Assembly: GCA_964410675.1 (NCBI GenBank) | Contig: CAYPIB010000011.1 | Span: 1 to 36,270 of the forward strand | Origin: RGIG3040 sp964410675 | Lineage (GTDB): Bacteria; Bacillota; Clostridia; Lachnospirales; Lachnospiraceae | Direction: 5' to 3' | Length of the DNA: 36,270 nt | Shown: in pieces, positions 1 through 7,249 of the stretch | Layout: the number at the start of each line of letters is the position of its first letter | How positions within the stretch are numbered: the first letter of the stretch is position 1 | Position numbers and translations under genes: made by a program | Notes under the pieces: generated by a model | Told to the model about the DNA's origin: nothing | The model's input: the letters and a program-made list of their open reading frames with translations, nothing else | The model's database searches: none

Positions 1-1
1 T

Positions 2-475
2 GGTCTTGATATCGTTGTCAAAGATTATATCAGAGATGCGATTAGGGAGATTAATGAAAAATATAAGACAACAGTCATACTAACAACCCATGATATAGGT
101 GATATAGAAGAGCTATGCAAGCGGATTATCGTTATTGATGAGGGACATAAAATTTATGATGGTTCCCTTCAGGCTCTGAAAGATAGATATGGTATGATGC
201 GGACTGTTACGATGGAAGTCAAAAATTTAAAGGAAGTAGAAAATATTGATTTATCTAAGCTCTTAAATATTTCTGCGGATGCCTACTCATTAGGAAAGGA
301 AGAGGATAAAAATAGTATCAAGGTTACCTTTGCTAAAAATCAAATCAAGGTCTCGGAAATAATCGGAATTTTTATGAAGTATACGGAAGTTAGAGATGTA
401 CAGATACAGGAAACAGAGTTGTCCGAAATAGTAAAGGCTATTTATCAGCATGATTTACAGCCGGAAAGCAATTAG
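2..475 (+). CDS. ABC exporter ATP-binding subunit, C-terminal part (cut by left edge)
   Basis: The reading frame is open from base 2, so this is the last ~157 residues of a longer protein. The visible sequence begins with GLDIV, the residues that follow the Walker B/D-loop in ABC ATPases. It continues to the switch histidine in TTHDIGDIEELC, then RIIVIDEG and YDGSL, typical of ABC-2 type exporter ATPases. The last ~90 residues form the variable C-terminal domain. Walker A, Walker B and signature motifs lie outside the window. Two ABC-2 permease genes follow after 22 bp, so this is probably the motor of that exporter (COG4586-type by context). The Met codon at 194 is internal and not a real start. 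The family is secure; the substrate is unknown. Confidence 0.9.
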   Translation, partial: GLDIVVKDYIRDAIREINEKYKTTVILTTHDIGDIEELCKRIIVIDEGHKIYDGSLQALKDRYGMMRTVTMEVKNLKEVENIDLSKLLNISADAYSLGKEEDKNSIKVTFAKNQIKVSEIIGIFMKYTEVRDVQIQETELSEIVKAIYQHDLQPESN

Positions 476-497
476 TGTAAAGGAACGGTGAGAGAAA

Positions 498-1319
498 ATG
501 AAAAGCAGAGCAATAAGGATTTACCTGCCATTTACACTAAATGAGTTTAAGCGGAATTTGGCATATAAGGGCAGCTTTTATTTGTTTATTTTATGCAGCA
601 CCTTTACCGCATTTATTTCTTACTATTTGTGGATGGCAATTTATGGCAGCTCAGAAACAGGTGTACTGGGTGGATTAACAAGAGATGAAATGGTTGTTTA
701 TGTTTTTATGACATATATTACATCGTCGATCGTAAGTGTTGGGCTGACAAAATATATTAATGAGGATGTGCGTGAGGGAACCGTGGCGGTTAATCTCATT
801 AAACCGATTGATTATCGGATGAGCCTGATTGCGAAGTCATTAGGCACAGTAGTATATAACTTTCTGGTGCCGACGGTTTTTATATGGATCGGGCTTGAGA
901 TATATAAAGTAAGTGCACTTGGTATGAAGGCAGCTTCGCTTAGCACGATTATATTATATTGTGTGAGTACGCTGTTTAGTATTTTAATATTTTTGCTGTT
1001 TGATTTTTGCTTTGGCATGATGGCTTTTTTAACTACGTATATGTTTGGGCTAAATATGGCAAAAGGAGCAATTCTTGGCTTTCTGACCGGCCAGCTGATA
1101 CCAATCAGTTTTTTTCCGGAAATACTTCAGCGAGTTTTTGATTTTCTTCCTTTTTCGTCGATGAATTACACTCCGGTTATGATTTACCTTGGAAAATATA
1201 CCGGAAGTGATTTAGCTGTTGTATTAGTACGTCAGGCAATATGGATTGTCATACTTTATGTTTTGGGCACTTACTTGTGGAAAAAAATCACTAAACGACT
1301 AATCGTTTTGGGAGGTTGA
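498..1319 (+). CDS. ABC-2 type exporter permease subunit 1
   Basis: A 273-residue integral membrane protein with about six hydrophobic segments and a basic C-terminus (WKKITKRL). The size, the paired-permease arrangement and the NEFKRNLAYKGSF start resemble the ABC2_membrane_6 family (PF06182, formerly DUF990; COG4587). These proteins work as pairs with one ATPase to export unknown substrates. An ATG at 498 follows a purine-rich site (GGTGAGAG). The gene lies 22 bp after the ATPase gene and 3 bp before the second permease, so the three are almost certainly co-transcribed. The family assignment rests on recognising sequence style and context, not on a catalytic motif. Confidence 0.85.
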   Translation: MKSRAIRIYLPFTLNEFKRNLAYKGSFYLFILCSTFTAFISYYLWMAIYGSSETGVLGGLTRDEMVVYVFMTYITSSIVSVGLTKYINEDVREGTVAVNLIKPIDYRMSLIAKSLGTVVYNFLVPTVFIWIGLEIYKVSALGMKAASLSTIILYCVSTLFSILIFLLFDFCFGMMAFLTTYMFGLNMAKGAILGFLTGQLIPISFFPEILQRVFDFLPFSSMNYTPVMIYLGKYTGSDLAVVLVRQAIWIVILYVLGTYLWKKITKRLIVLGG

Positions 1320-1322
1320 CGG

Positions 1323-2126
1323 ATGAATAAAATAAAAAGATACGGAAGACTGTATAAGGTTTTTGTCATCCAGTTTATCAAATACTTGATGCAGTCAAAA
1401 GCAGATTTTTGGATTGGATTGTTTGGCTTTTTTCTTACTCAAGCTACCGGCATTGCTTTTTTATATTTGATTTTTGCTCAAATACCGACACTAGCCGGAT
1501 GGACATTGCCGCAGCTTATTTTTATTTATGGATTTGCTCAGATACCGAGAGGCTTGGATCATTTATTCACGGATAATATTTGGCTTGTGGCTTGGTGGCA
1601 TGTTGTAAATGGGCAATTTGACCGCTATATGTTAAGACCGATGAACCTTTATTTTCAAATAATTTGTGAAAAATTACAGCCGGATGCACTCGGTGAACTG
1701 CTTGTTGGCAGTATTTTAATTGGTGTTGCGCTATCGAAGGGTGTTGTTATAGTAGATGGTATGCATATCCTGCTTTTTATAATTTCAGTCATAGCGGGTT
1801 CACTTATATATACAGCAGTTAAATTGCTGTTTGCCTCCTTTGCATTTTGGCTGAAGGTCAGCGGACCGGTTTTATATACGGCTTATATGCTGGCTGATTT
1901 TGCTAAATATCCAACCGAGGTTTATGGAAAAGGTGTGCGTTTTATTATTACATGGATTATTCCGTTTGCTTTTGTCGCTTATTTACCGGCGAGTTATTTT
2001 TTGAAGCCGGGAGTTAGTCCAATCGCGACGATAGCTGTAGAATGTATCATAGCAGTTGTTAGCTTTGCGATAGCTTATTTCGTATTTCATATTGGTACAA
2101 GGCGTTATGAAAGCGCTGGCAATTAA
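1323..2126 (+). CDS. ABC-2 type exporter permease subunit 2
   Basis: A 267-residue protein with about six membrane segments. It contains the loop IYGFAQIPRGLDHLFTDN and then WWHVVNGQFDRYMLRPMN, which matches the COG3694 type of ABC-2 permease (also PF06182). It pairs with the upstream permease to form the membrane channel. Its ATG is 3 bp past the previous stop, with an upstream GGGAGG ribosome site that lies inside the end of the previous gene, so translation is probably coupled. A hairpin terminator begins about 10 bp after the stop, closing the operon. The substrate cannot be deduced. Confidence 0.85.
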   Translation: MNKIKRYGRLYKVFVIQFIKYLMQSKADFWIGLFGFFLTQATGIAFLYLIFAQIPTLAGWTLPQLIFIYGFAQIPRGLDHLFTDNIWLVAWWHVVNGQFDRYMLRPMNLYFQIICEKLQPDALGELLVGSILIGVALSKGVVIVDGMHILLFIISVIAGSLIYTAVKLLFASFAFWLKVSGPVLYTAYMLADFAKYPTEVYGKGVRFIITWIIPFAFVAYLPASYFLKPGVSPIATIAVECIIAVVSFAIAYFVFHIGTRRYESAGN

Positions 2127-2136
2127 TATTTAACAG

Positions 2137-2167
2137 AAGTCGTTTAGAATAAAACTAAGCGGCTTTT
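2137..2167 (+). terminator. Rho-independent terminator after the ABC exporter operon
   Basis: The arms AAGTCGTTTAG (2137-2147) and CTAAGCGGCTT (2155-2165) pair over 11 bp with three G-U pairs and a 7-base loop, and run into a T stretch. A second, weaker hairpin (AAAATGGG 2189-2196 with CCCATTTT 2216-2223, followed by T's) lies 20 bases further on. Confidence 0.8.
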
Positions 2168-2308
2168 TATTACTTAAAAAAAGAACTTAAAATGGGAGAT
2201 CAATACTCAAAAATCCCCATTTTTTCATGATTGTGCTTTATTCGGTTATAGGAATATGGTAAAATTATAGGAGTTCCTGTATGTTAAATTTTGGAGGTTC
2301 TGGCAGCG

Positions 2309-5248
2309 ATGAATGATACTAAAAAAACAAGTAAAAGAACTAGAATAATTATCATGTTAGTTATGATATTTTTGATTATCTCTAAATTTGAAATAAAATC
2401 AAATGCATATAGTAGCTTAGATGGCAGCACCGGATATATGGATGTTTTATACAACAATGAGCATGGACTTCCGACATCTGATGCGAATGTGACTGAACAG
2501 ACATCCGATGGTTTTATTTGGATTGGAAGCTATGGCGGGCTAATTCGGTATGATGGCAATGAATTCTATCTATTTGATGCAGCATCAGGAATCAATAGTG
2601 TAGTCAGTCTGCTTGTGGATTCTAAAGATAGATTATGGGTTGGAACAAACGATAAAGGAATGGCGTTATATAACAATGGTGCGTTTACTTTCTATGGGAA
2701 AAAAGAAGGTCTTCATTCCGGCTCGGTAAAGGACATTGCTGAGGATAAAAATGGTAATATTTATATAGGTACAACTAGGGGTATTGCATATTTAAATGCC
2801 AAAGAGGAGATTTGCATCATTGATGATGTAAGGTTAAGTGATGAATATATTGAACAGATTAAAGCTGATAAAGAGGGAAATATTGTTGGAGTTACGTTAG
2901 ACGGAGATTTATTTAAAATTGATAATAATCAAAAAATAACATTTTTTGAGAGCAGTAAATTAAATCATTCTCTTATAATTTCTGTTTATCCTGATAAAGA
3001 GGATAATCTTTATTTAGGAACGCAGGACGGATCTATTGTTAAGACAACCTTTGATAAAGTAACGGATAGCTTTAAAAATATTAATGTAGAGCCTCTGCAC
3101 AATATTAACAAAATGATAAAAGATGATAATGGTTATTTGTGGATTTGTGCAGATAACGGAATTGGGTATTTAGATAAAAATGAAGCGTTTCATTTATTAG
3201 ATAAATTTGCATTAAATGCAACAGTTGAAAGTGTATTTATAGACTATGAAAAGAATCTATGGTTTACATCGTCCAGGCAGGGATTAATGAAAGTCACAAA
3301 AAATATTTTCAATAATATTAGCGCAATGACTGAGTTGCCGGAATCAGTTGTAAATAGTACTTGCGTTTATAATAATGAGCTATACATAGGAACGGATAAA
3401 GGTCTATTTATTCTAGATCAGAATTATAATATAATGAATAATGAGCTTACAGAGAAGCTTACGAATATTAGAGTCAGGTGTATTAAAAAAGACTCACAAA
3501 ATAATTTATGGATTAGTACCTATGGTGAAGATGGTCTGATACAATTTAAGGATAATAAAATAATATCTTTCTATACAGAGGAGAAGGGATTGAATTCCAA
3601 TAGAGTACGTGTTACGGAAGAAAGCTCAAAGGGAGATATTGTTGTTGGAACGAGCGGCGGCATTAATATTATTAGAAATGGGGAGATAGTTGAAAGCTAT
3701 GCAGCAAAGGATGGCATTCTTAATACAGAAATTTTAACGATATGTGAAGCTGAGAACGATTCTATTTATGTTGGCACCAATGGCGATGGAATATATGTAA
3801 TTGAACATGGTGAAGTAAAAAATATAAATCAAGATAATGGGCTTTTATCAGATACTATTATGAGAATAAAAAAAGATCCGAGTAGAGATGGATATTGGAT
3901 TATTACGGGTAATTACATCGCATATATGAAAAATGAAAAAGTTATAAATATTACGGAATTTCCATCTTCCAATAATTTTGATTTGTTTTTTGCCGAAGAT
4001 GATAATATTTGGATATTTAGCAGCAATGGGATTTACGTAGTAAAAGGTGAGGTACTGTTACAAAATAAAGAGATGGAATATACTTTTTATGACTTATTCG
4101 ATGGTCTTCCATGTAATATTACGGTTAATTCCAGAAGCTTTATAGAAAAGGATGGTACTGTTTACATATCAGGTGCGAAGGGAGTATTCAGTGTAAATAT
4201 CAACAATGTGCAAATGGAATCAAGTAAGGTTAAGTTAGTTGTGCCTTTTGCTGAGTTGGACGATAAAACCATATATATAAAAGAAGGGGAAAAGATTGTT
4301 ATCCCAAAGGATTGTAAGAGATTTACCATTCATGGACATGCTCTTACATATATGCTGCAAGACCCTATGATTGAATATTACTTAGAAGGGTTCGATCAAG
4401 AGCCGATTGTTACTACAAAATCAGAAATGCATGAGATCAGTTATACAAATCTGAAAGGGGGGAATTATAAATTCCATCTGGCCGTAATCAATAAAGAGAC
4501 AGGTGAGACGGAGAATAAATTAATTGTTTTGATTGAAAAAGAAAAAACATTAATAGAAAGTGCTTGGTTTGCAGCATTGATTATTTTTATACTTATTTTA
4601 ACAATTTCCATTGGAGGATTAATATATGGAAGAGTAAGAAATAAATCCTTGCTAAAAGAGCAAAAAAATAACAAGGTATTTATTAGTCAGGTAATCAGTG
4701 CATTTGCCAAAACCATTGATATAAAAGATGATTATACGAAGGGCCATTCTTTTAGAGTAGCCGAATATGCTTGTGAAATTGCCAAAAAAATGGGATATAA
4801 AGAGGATGAGCTGGAAAATGTATATAATATAGCGTTGCTTCATGATATTGGAAAAGTTGCAATTCCTGATGGAATTTTAAATAAAACTGCTCAGCTTACA
4901 AAAGAGGAATATGAAATTGTAAAAACACATTCACAAAAAGGCTATGATATTTTAAAAGAAATTTCAATTTATCCAAGTATGTCATTAGGAGCTAGATTTC
5001 ACCATGAAAGACTTGATGGCAAAGGCTATCCACTGGGAATAGAAGAAGATGAAATACCTACGATTGCAAAAATAATTGCAGGTGCTGATACATTTGATGC
5101 AATGAATTCAACGAGACCTTATCGAGAGCGGATGAAGATAGAGGAAATTGCTTTAGAATTAAAAAGTGTATCAGGCACACAGCTTGATAAGGAAGTTGTA
5201 AATATATTATTGCAGCTCATCGAGGAAGCGGACATAACAGAAGTTTAA
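2309..5248 (+). CDS. Beta-propeller (Reg_prop/Y_Y_Y) sensor with cytoplasmic HD-GYP phosphodiesterase
   Basis: A 979-residue protein. Residues 11-33 form a signal anchor or signal peptide. Residues ~45-640 hold propeller repeats of the Reg_prop type (signatures such as DGFIWIGSYGGLIRYDG and DRLWVGTNDKGMALY). Residues ~660-745 resemble a Y_Y_Y domain (YYLEGFD). A membrane helix at 752-774 leads to an HD-GYP domain at ~795-975 with HDIGK (845-849), HHE (898-900) and DGKGYP (903-908). HD-GYP domains hydrolyse cyclic di-GMP, some related cyclic dinucleotides. The propeller should lie outside the cell. The start is ATG 2309, 11 bases after GGAGG (2293-2297); an in-frame TTG at 2291 overlaps that ribosome site and is rejected. 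An extended -10 (TGGTAAAAT, 2257-2265) may serve as the promoter. Fusion of this propeller type to HD-GYP rather than to a kinase is noteworthy. Confidence 0.93.
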   Translation: MNDTKKTSKRTRIIIMLVMIFLIISKFEIKSNAYSSLDGSTGYMDVLYNNEHGLPTSDANVTEQTSDGFIWIGSYGGLIRYDGNEFYLFDAASGINSVVSLLVDSKDRLWVGTNDKGMALYNNGAFTFYGKKEGLHSGSVKDIAEDKNGNIYIGTTRGIAYLNAKEEICIIDDVRLSDEYIEQIKADKEGNIVGVTLDGDLFKIDNNQKITFFESSKLNHSLIISVYPDKEDNLYLGTQDGSIVKTTFDKVTDSFKNINVEPLHNINKMIKDDNGYLWICADNGIGYLDKNEAFHLLDKFALNATVESVFIDYEKNLWFTSSRQGLMKVTKNIFNNISAMTELPESVVNSTCVYNNELYIGTDKGLFILDQNYNIMNNELTEKLTNIRVRCIKKDSQNNLWISTYGEDGLIQFKDNKIISFYTEEKGLNSNRVRVTEESSKGDIVVGTSGGINIIRNGEIVESYAAKDGILNTEILTICEAENDSIYVGTNGDGIYVIEHGEVKNINQDNGLLSDTIMRIKKDPSRDGYWIITGNYIAYMKNEKVINITEFPSSNNFDLFFAEDDNIWIFSSNGIYVVKGEVLLQNKEMEYTFYDLFDGLPCNITVNSRSFIEKDGTVYISGAKGVFSVNINNVQMESSKVKLVVPFAELDDKTIYIKEGEKIVIPKDCKRFTIHGHALTYMLQDPMIEYYLEGFDQEPIVTTKSEMHEISYTNLKGGNYKFHLAVINKETGETENKLIVLIEKEKTLIESAWFAALIIFILILTISIGGLIYGRVRNKSLLKEQKNNKVFISQVISAFAKTIDIKDDYTKGHSFRVAEYACEIAKKMGYKEDELENVYNIALLHDIGKVAIPDGILNKTAQLTKEEYEIVKTHSQKGYDILKEISIYPSMSLGARFHHERLDGKGYPLGIEEDEIPTIAKIIAGADTFDAMNSTRPYRERMKIEEIALELKSVSGTQLDKEVVNILLQLIEEADITEV

Positions 5249-5279
5249 TTAATACATGAACAGCAGGAGGTTATCAGAT

Positions 5280-6227
5280 TTGCCAGAGGGAAAGAAGATA
5301 TGGAAAGGTATTATTTTATATATTTTTGCGGCATATTTATTCTCCGGATGCGGAGCAGCAAAGGATACGGAAAAGATAGTACAAGAAGAGGCCAGCCCGA
5401 TTGAAACCGAGAGTGTGGCTGAGCCTGACGTGAGTGACCAAGCGGATCAAACAGAAGAACCAATAGAAATAACAGAGCCAGCGCTCATTGATCCCAAAGG
5501 ACAAACAATCAAAGAACGTTTTTTGATACCGCAGGGTTTTGAGAGGGTAGAACCGGAAGCCGCTTCGTTTGGCGGGTATTTACAAAATCTGCCGCTAAAA
5601 CCTGACGGAACGAAGGTATCCTATTTTGACGGCAGACAGAAGCTGACCGATGTATATTTAGGAGTTGTTGATTTCACTTTGGGTGACAGGGATTTACAGC
5701 AATGTGCAGATGCAGTCATGCGTTTACGGGCCGAGTATTTATATGAGAATGAACGCTTTGATGAAATTGCTTTTCACTTTGTCAGCGGGTTTCATGCTGA
5801 ATTTTCAAAATGGGCGGCCGGAAATGGCATTGCGGTGGATGGCAATCATGTTACATGGAAAAGTAATTCAGGCAATAATAATTCCTATGAAAGCTTTCAA
5901 AAGTATTTAGACGTTGTATATACCTATGCATCCACCTTATCCTTGGAAAAAGAATTAGTCGAGAAGCCTATTTCTGATTTATCCATCGGCGATGTATTTA
6001 TTCAAGGCGGTTCTCCCGGACATTGCGTTATAGTTGTTGACGCCGCCGTAAATAATCAAAGCGGTGAAAGGATATTTATCTTAGCACAAAGCTATATGCC
6101 GGCTCAGGATATTCAAATATTAAAAGGTGATTCAGAGGATTCACCTTGGATTTCTGCGAACTTAGAGGACAAGCTCTATACAAGAGAGTGGACCTTTCAT
6201 ATCTCCGATTTAAAAACATGGCCATAA
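5280..6227 (+). CDS. DUF4846 family lipoprotein
   Basis: A 315-residue secreted lipoprotein. A basic start and hydrophobic stretch end in the lipobox LFSGC (Cys 24), then an acidic, Glu/Thr/Pro-rich linker to about residue 70. The rest matches DUF4846: IPQGFERVEPEAASFGGYL, LPLKPDGTKV, DLQQCADAVMRLRAEYLY, GDVFIQGGSPGHCVIVVD and LAQSYMPAQDIQIL. The function of the family is not established. The start is TTG 5280, 9 bases after AGGAGG (5265-5270). An ATG at 5256 lies upstream of that ribosome site and would add eight residues before the signal peptide, so it is less likely. It follows the HD-GYP gene by 31 bp and is probably in the same operon. Confidence 0.9.
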   Translation: MPEGKKIWKGIILYIFAAYLFSGCGAAKDTEKIVQEEASPIETESVAEPDVSDQADQTEEPIEITEPALIDPKGQTIKERFLIPQGFERVEPEAASFGGYLQNLPLKPDGTKVSYFDGRQKLTDVYLGVVDFTLGDRDLQQCADAVMRLRAEYLYENERFDEIAFHFVSGFHAEFSKWAAGNGIAVDGNHVTWKSNSGNNNSYESFQKYLDVVYTYASTLSLEKELVEKPISDLSIGDVFIQGGSPGHCVIVVDAAVNNQSGERIFILAQSYMPAQDIQILKGDSEDSPWISANLEDKLYTREWTFHISDLKTWP

Positions 6228-6262
6228 AAAACGGGCTTTCAAGGTACCTTTTAGGGAAAGCC
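6226..6262 (-). terminator. Terminator of the MerR-family gene
   Basis: The arms GGCTTTC (6234-6240) and GAAAGCC (6256-6262) pair perfectly. The run of A's at 6226-6231 gives a T-tract on the minus strand, so this terminates the minus-strand regulator gene. It overlaps the stop codon of the convergent DUF4846 gene. The plus strand has no T-tract after the hairpin. Confidence 0.75.
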
Positions 6263-6279
6263 GCCACACAGAAATAGGC

Positions 6280-7104
6280 TTACTCATTCTTTTCTACCTG
6301 AAAGGAGATATTCAATATAAAATTCTCTCTATTTTGTTCGGATAAAATGGTACTGACATCTTCTTCGTAGGCATCGCCGACAATAGTATATCCTTCTTGC
6401 TCGAGATACCTTTTCAGCTTTCGGTATGTTGCCGGGAGTAATTCACTGACACCCTGATGACTCATGGAAATATAAGTTCCCGCCGGCTTCGTGTAACAAC
6501 TGGAGCTGTTCATTTTACGTTCCAGCCGATAGGAGCCATAGGTTTTCTTAAAGGTATTATTTTCAATATCCTGATGTAATACAATTTCACCGATATTAAA
6601 ATTATGATTTAAATAATTCTTGCGGCAGTATTGAATGTACTTCCTTATAATAGGAAGGTGCTTGGCAATTGTGCCGTTTCTTTGTTCAGCTTCAAAAATA
6701 AAATAATACTCCGGCTCCTCTAATGTATATAAGACCGGCTTGTCTAATTCAATCTCATCCTGATATTCCATCGTAGTAATAGTAGTTGCTAACAGGCGTT
6801 CAATATTTTCCAGCTTAAATAATTCATCCTCGATACTTTTTTGATACGATTTTAAAACATCGAGGTTCTTTTTTTTATCCCGGCATTCCAAAAACTCCTT
6901 AATCTCTAATAAGGGCATATTTAATTCCCGTAGTGCAGTAATAGTTTCAAAGGTATAGATTTGATCCTCACTATAGTAGCGATACCCGTTGGAAGCAGTA
7001 AATTCCGGCTTAAACAGGCCAATCTCATTATAATGAAACAAAGTTGCTTTTTTGACACCGCTGATTTTAGCGAAGTTTCCAATCGAGAATAAGTGATTAT
7101 CCAT
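6280..7104 (-). CDS. MerR family transcriptional regulator with GyrI-like effector domain
   Basis: A 274-residue regulator. Residues 5-75 form a MerR winged helix (FSIGNFAKISGVKKATLFHY, NGYRYYSEDQI, ELNMPLLEIKEFL). Residues ~76-112 form the dimer coiled coil. Residues ~120-270 look like a GyrI/BmrR-type effector-binding domain (KPAGTYISMSHQG, AYEED). MerR proteins bind a dyad in an over-long promoter spacer and untwist it on ligand binding. Exactly such a promoter lies at 7139-7169, facing the divergent GH3/ABC operon, so that operon is the likely target. The start has an AGAGG site upstream. The ligand may be a glycoside or its aglycone, but that is inference. Confidence 0.93.
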   Translation of the reverse strand: MDNHLFSIGNFAKISGVKKATLFHYNEIGLFKPEFTASNGYRYYSEDQIYTFETITALRELNMPLLEIKEFLECRDKKKNLDVLKSYQKSIEDELFKLENIERLLATTITTMEYQDEIELDKPVLYTLEEPEYYFIFEAEQRNGTIAKHLPIIRKYIQYCRKNYLNHNFNIGEIVLHQDIENNTFKKTYGSYRLERKMNSSSCYTKPAGTYISMSHQGVSELLPATYRKLKRYLEQEGYTIVGDAYEEDVSTILSEQNRENFILNISFQVEKNE

Positions 7105-7138
7105 AAAATGACCTCTTTCTATTTGGTGGTTTTGTATA

Positions 7139-7169
7139 TTGACCGTAAGGTAACCTTACGGTTTATCAT
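7139..7169 (+). promoter_or_regulatory. MerR-type promoter and operator of the GH3/ABC operon
   Basis: A -35 box TTGACC (7139-7144) and a -10 box TATCAT (7164-7169) are separated by 19 bases, the hallmark spacing of MerR-activated promoters. The dyad CCGTAAGGTAACCTTACGG (7143-7161) has perfect 9-bp arms around one central base and fills the spacer. It reads towards the GH3 gene. It also lies ~40 bases before the regulator's own start, so autoregulation is likely. Confidence 0.85.
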
Positions 7170-7249
7170 TATTATACAAAGGAAAATAACAAAACACAAG
7201 ATTAACTAGCATTTTATACAAAAATTACCATAATTGAAAGAGGACAAAA

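Noticed and set aside
2127..2308. Cyclic di-GMP riboswitch before the HD-GYP gene
   Set aside because: The 180-bp region holds a terminator, a weak hairpin and a promoter-like -10. I see no conserved riboswitch core.
5256..5279. ATG 5256 as start of the DUF4846 lipoprotein
   Set aside because: The AGGAGG ribosome site lies downstream of it, and the lipoprotein signal peptide fits better with TTG 5280.
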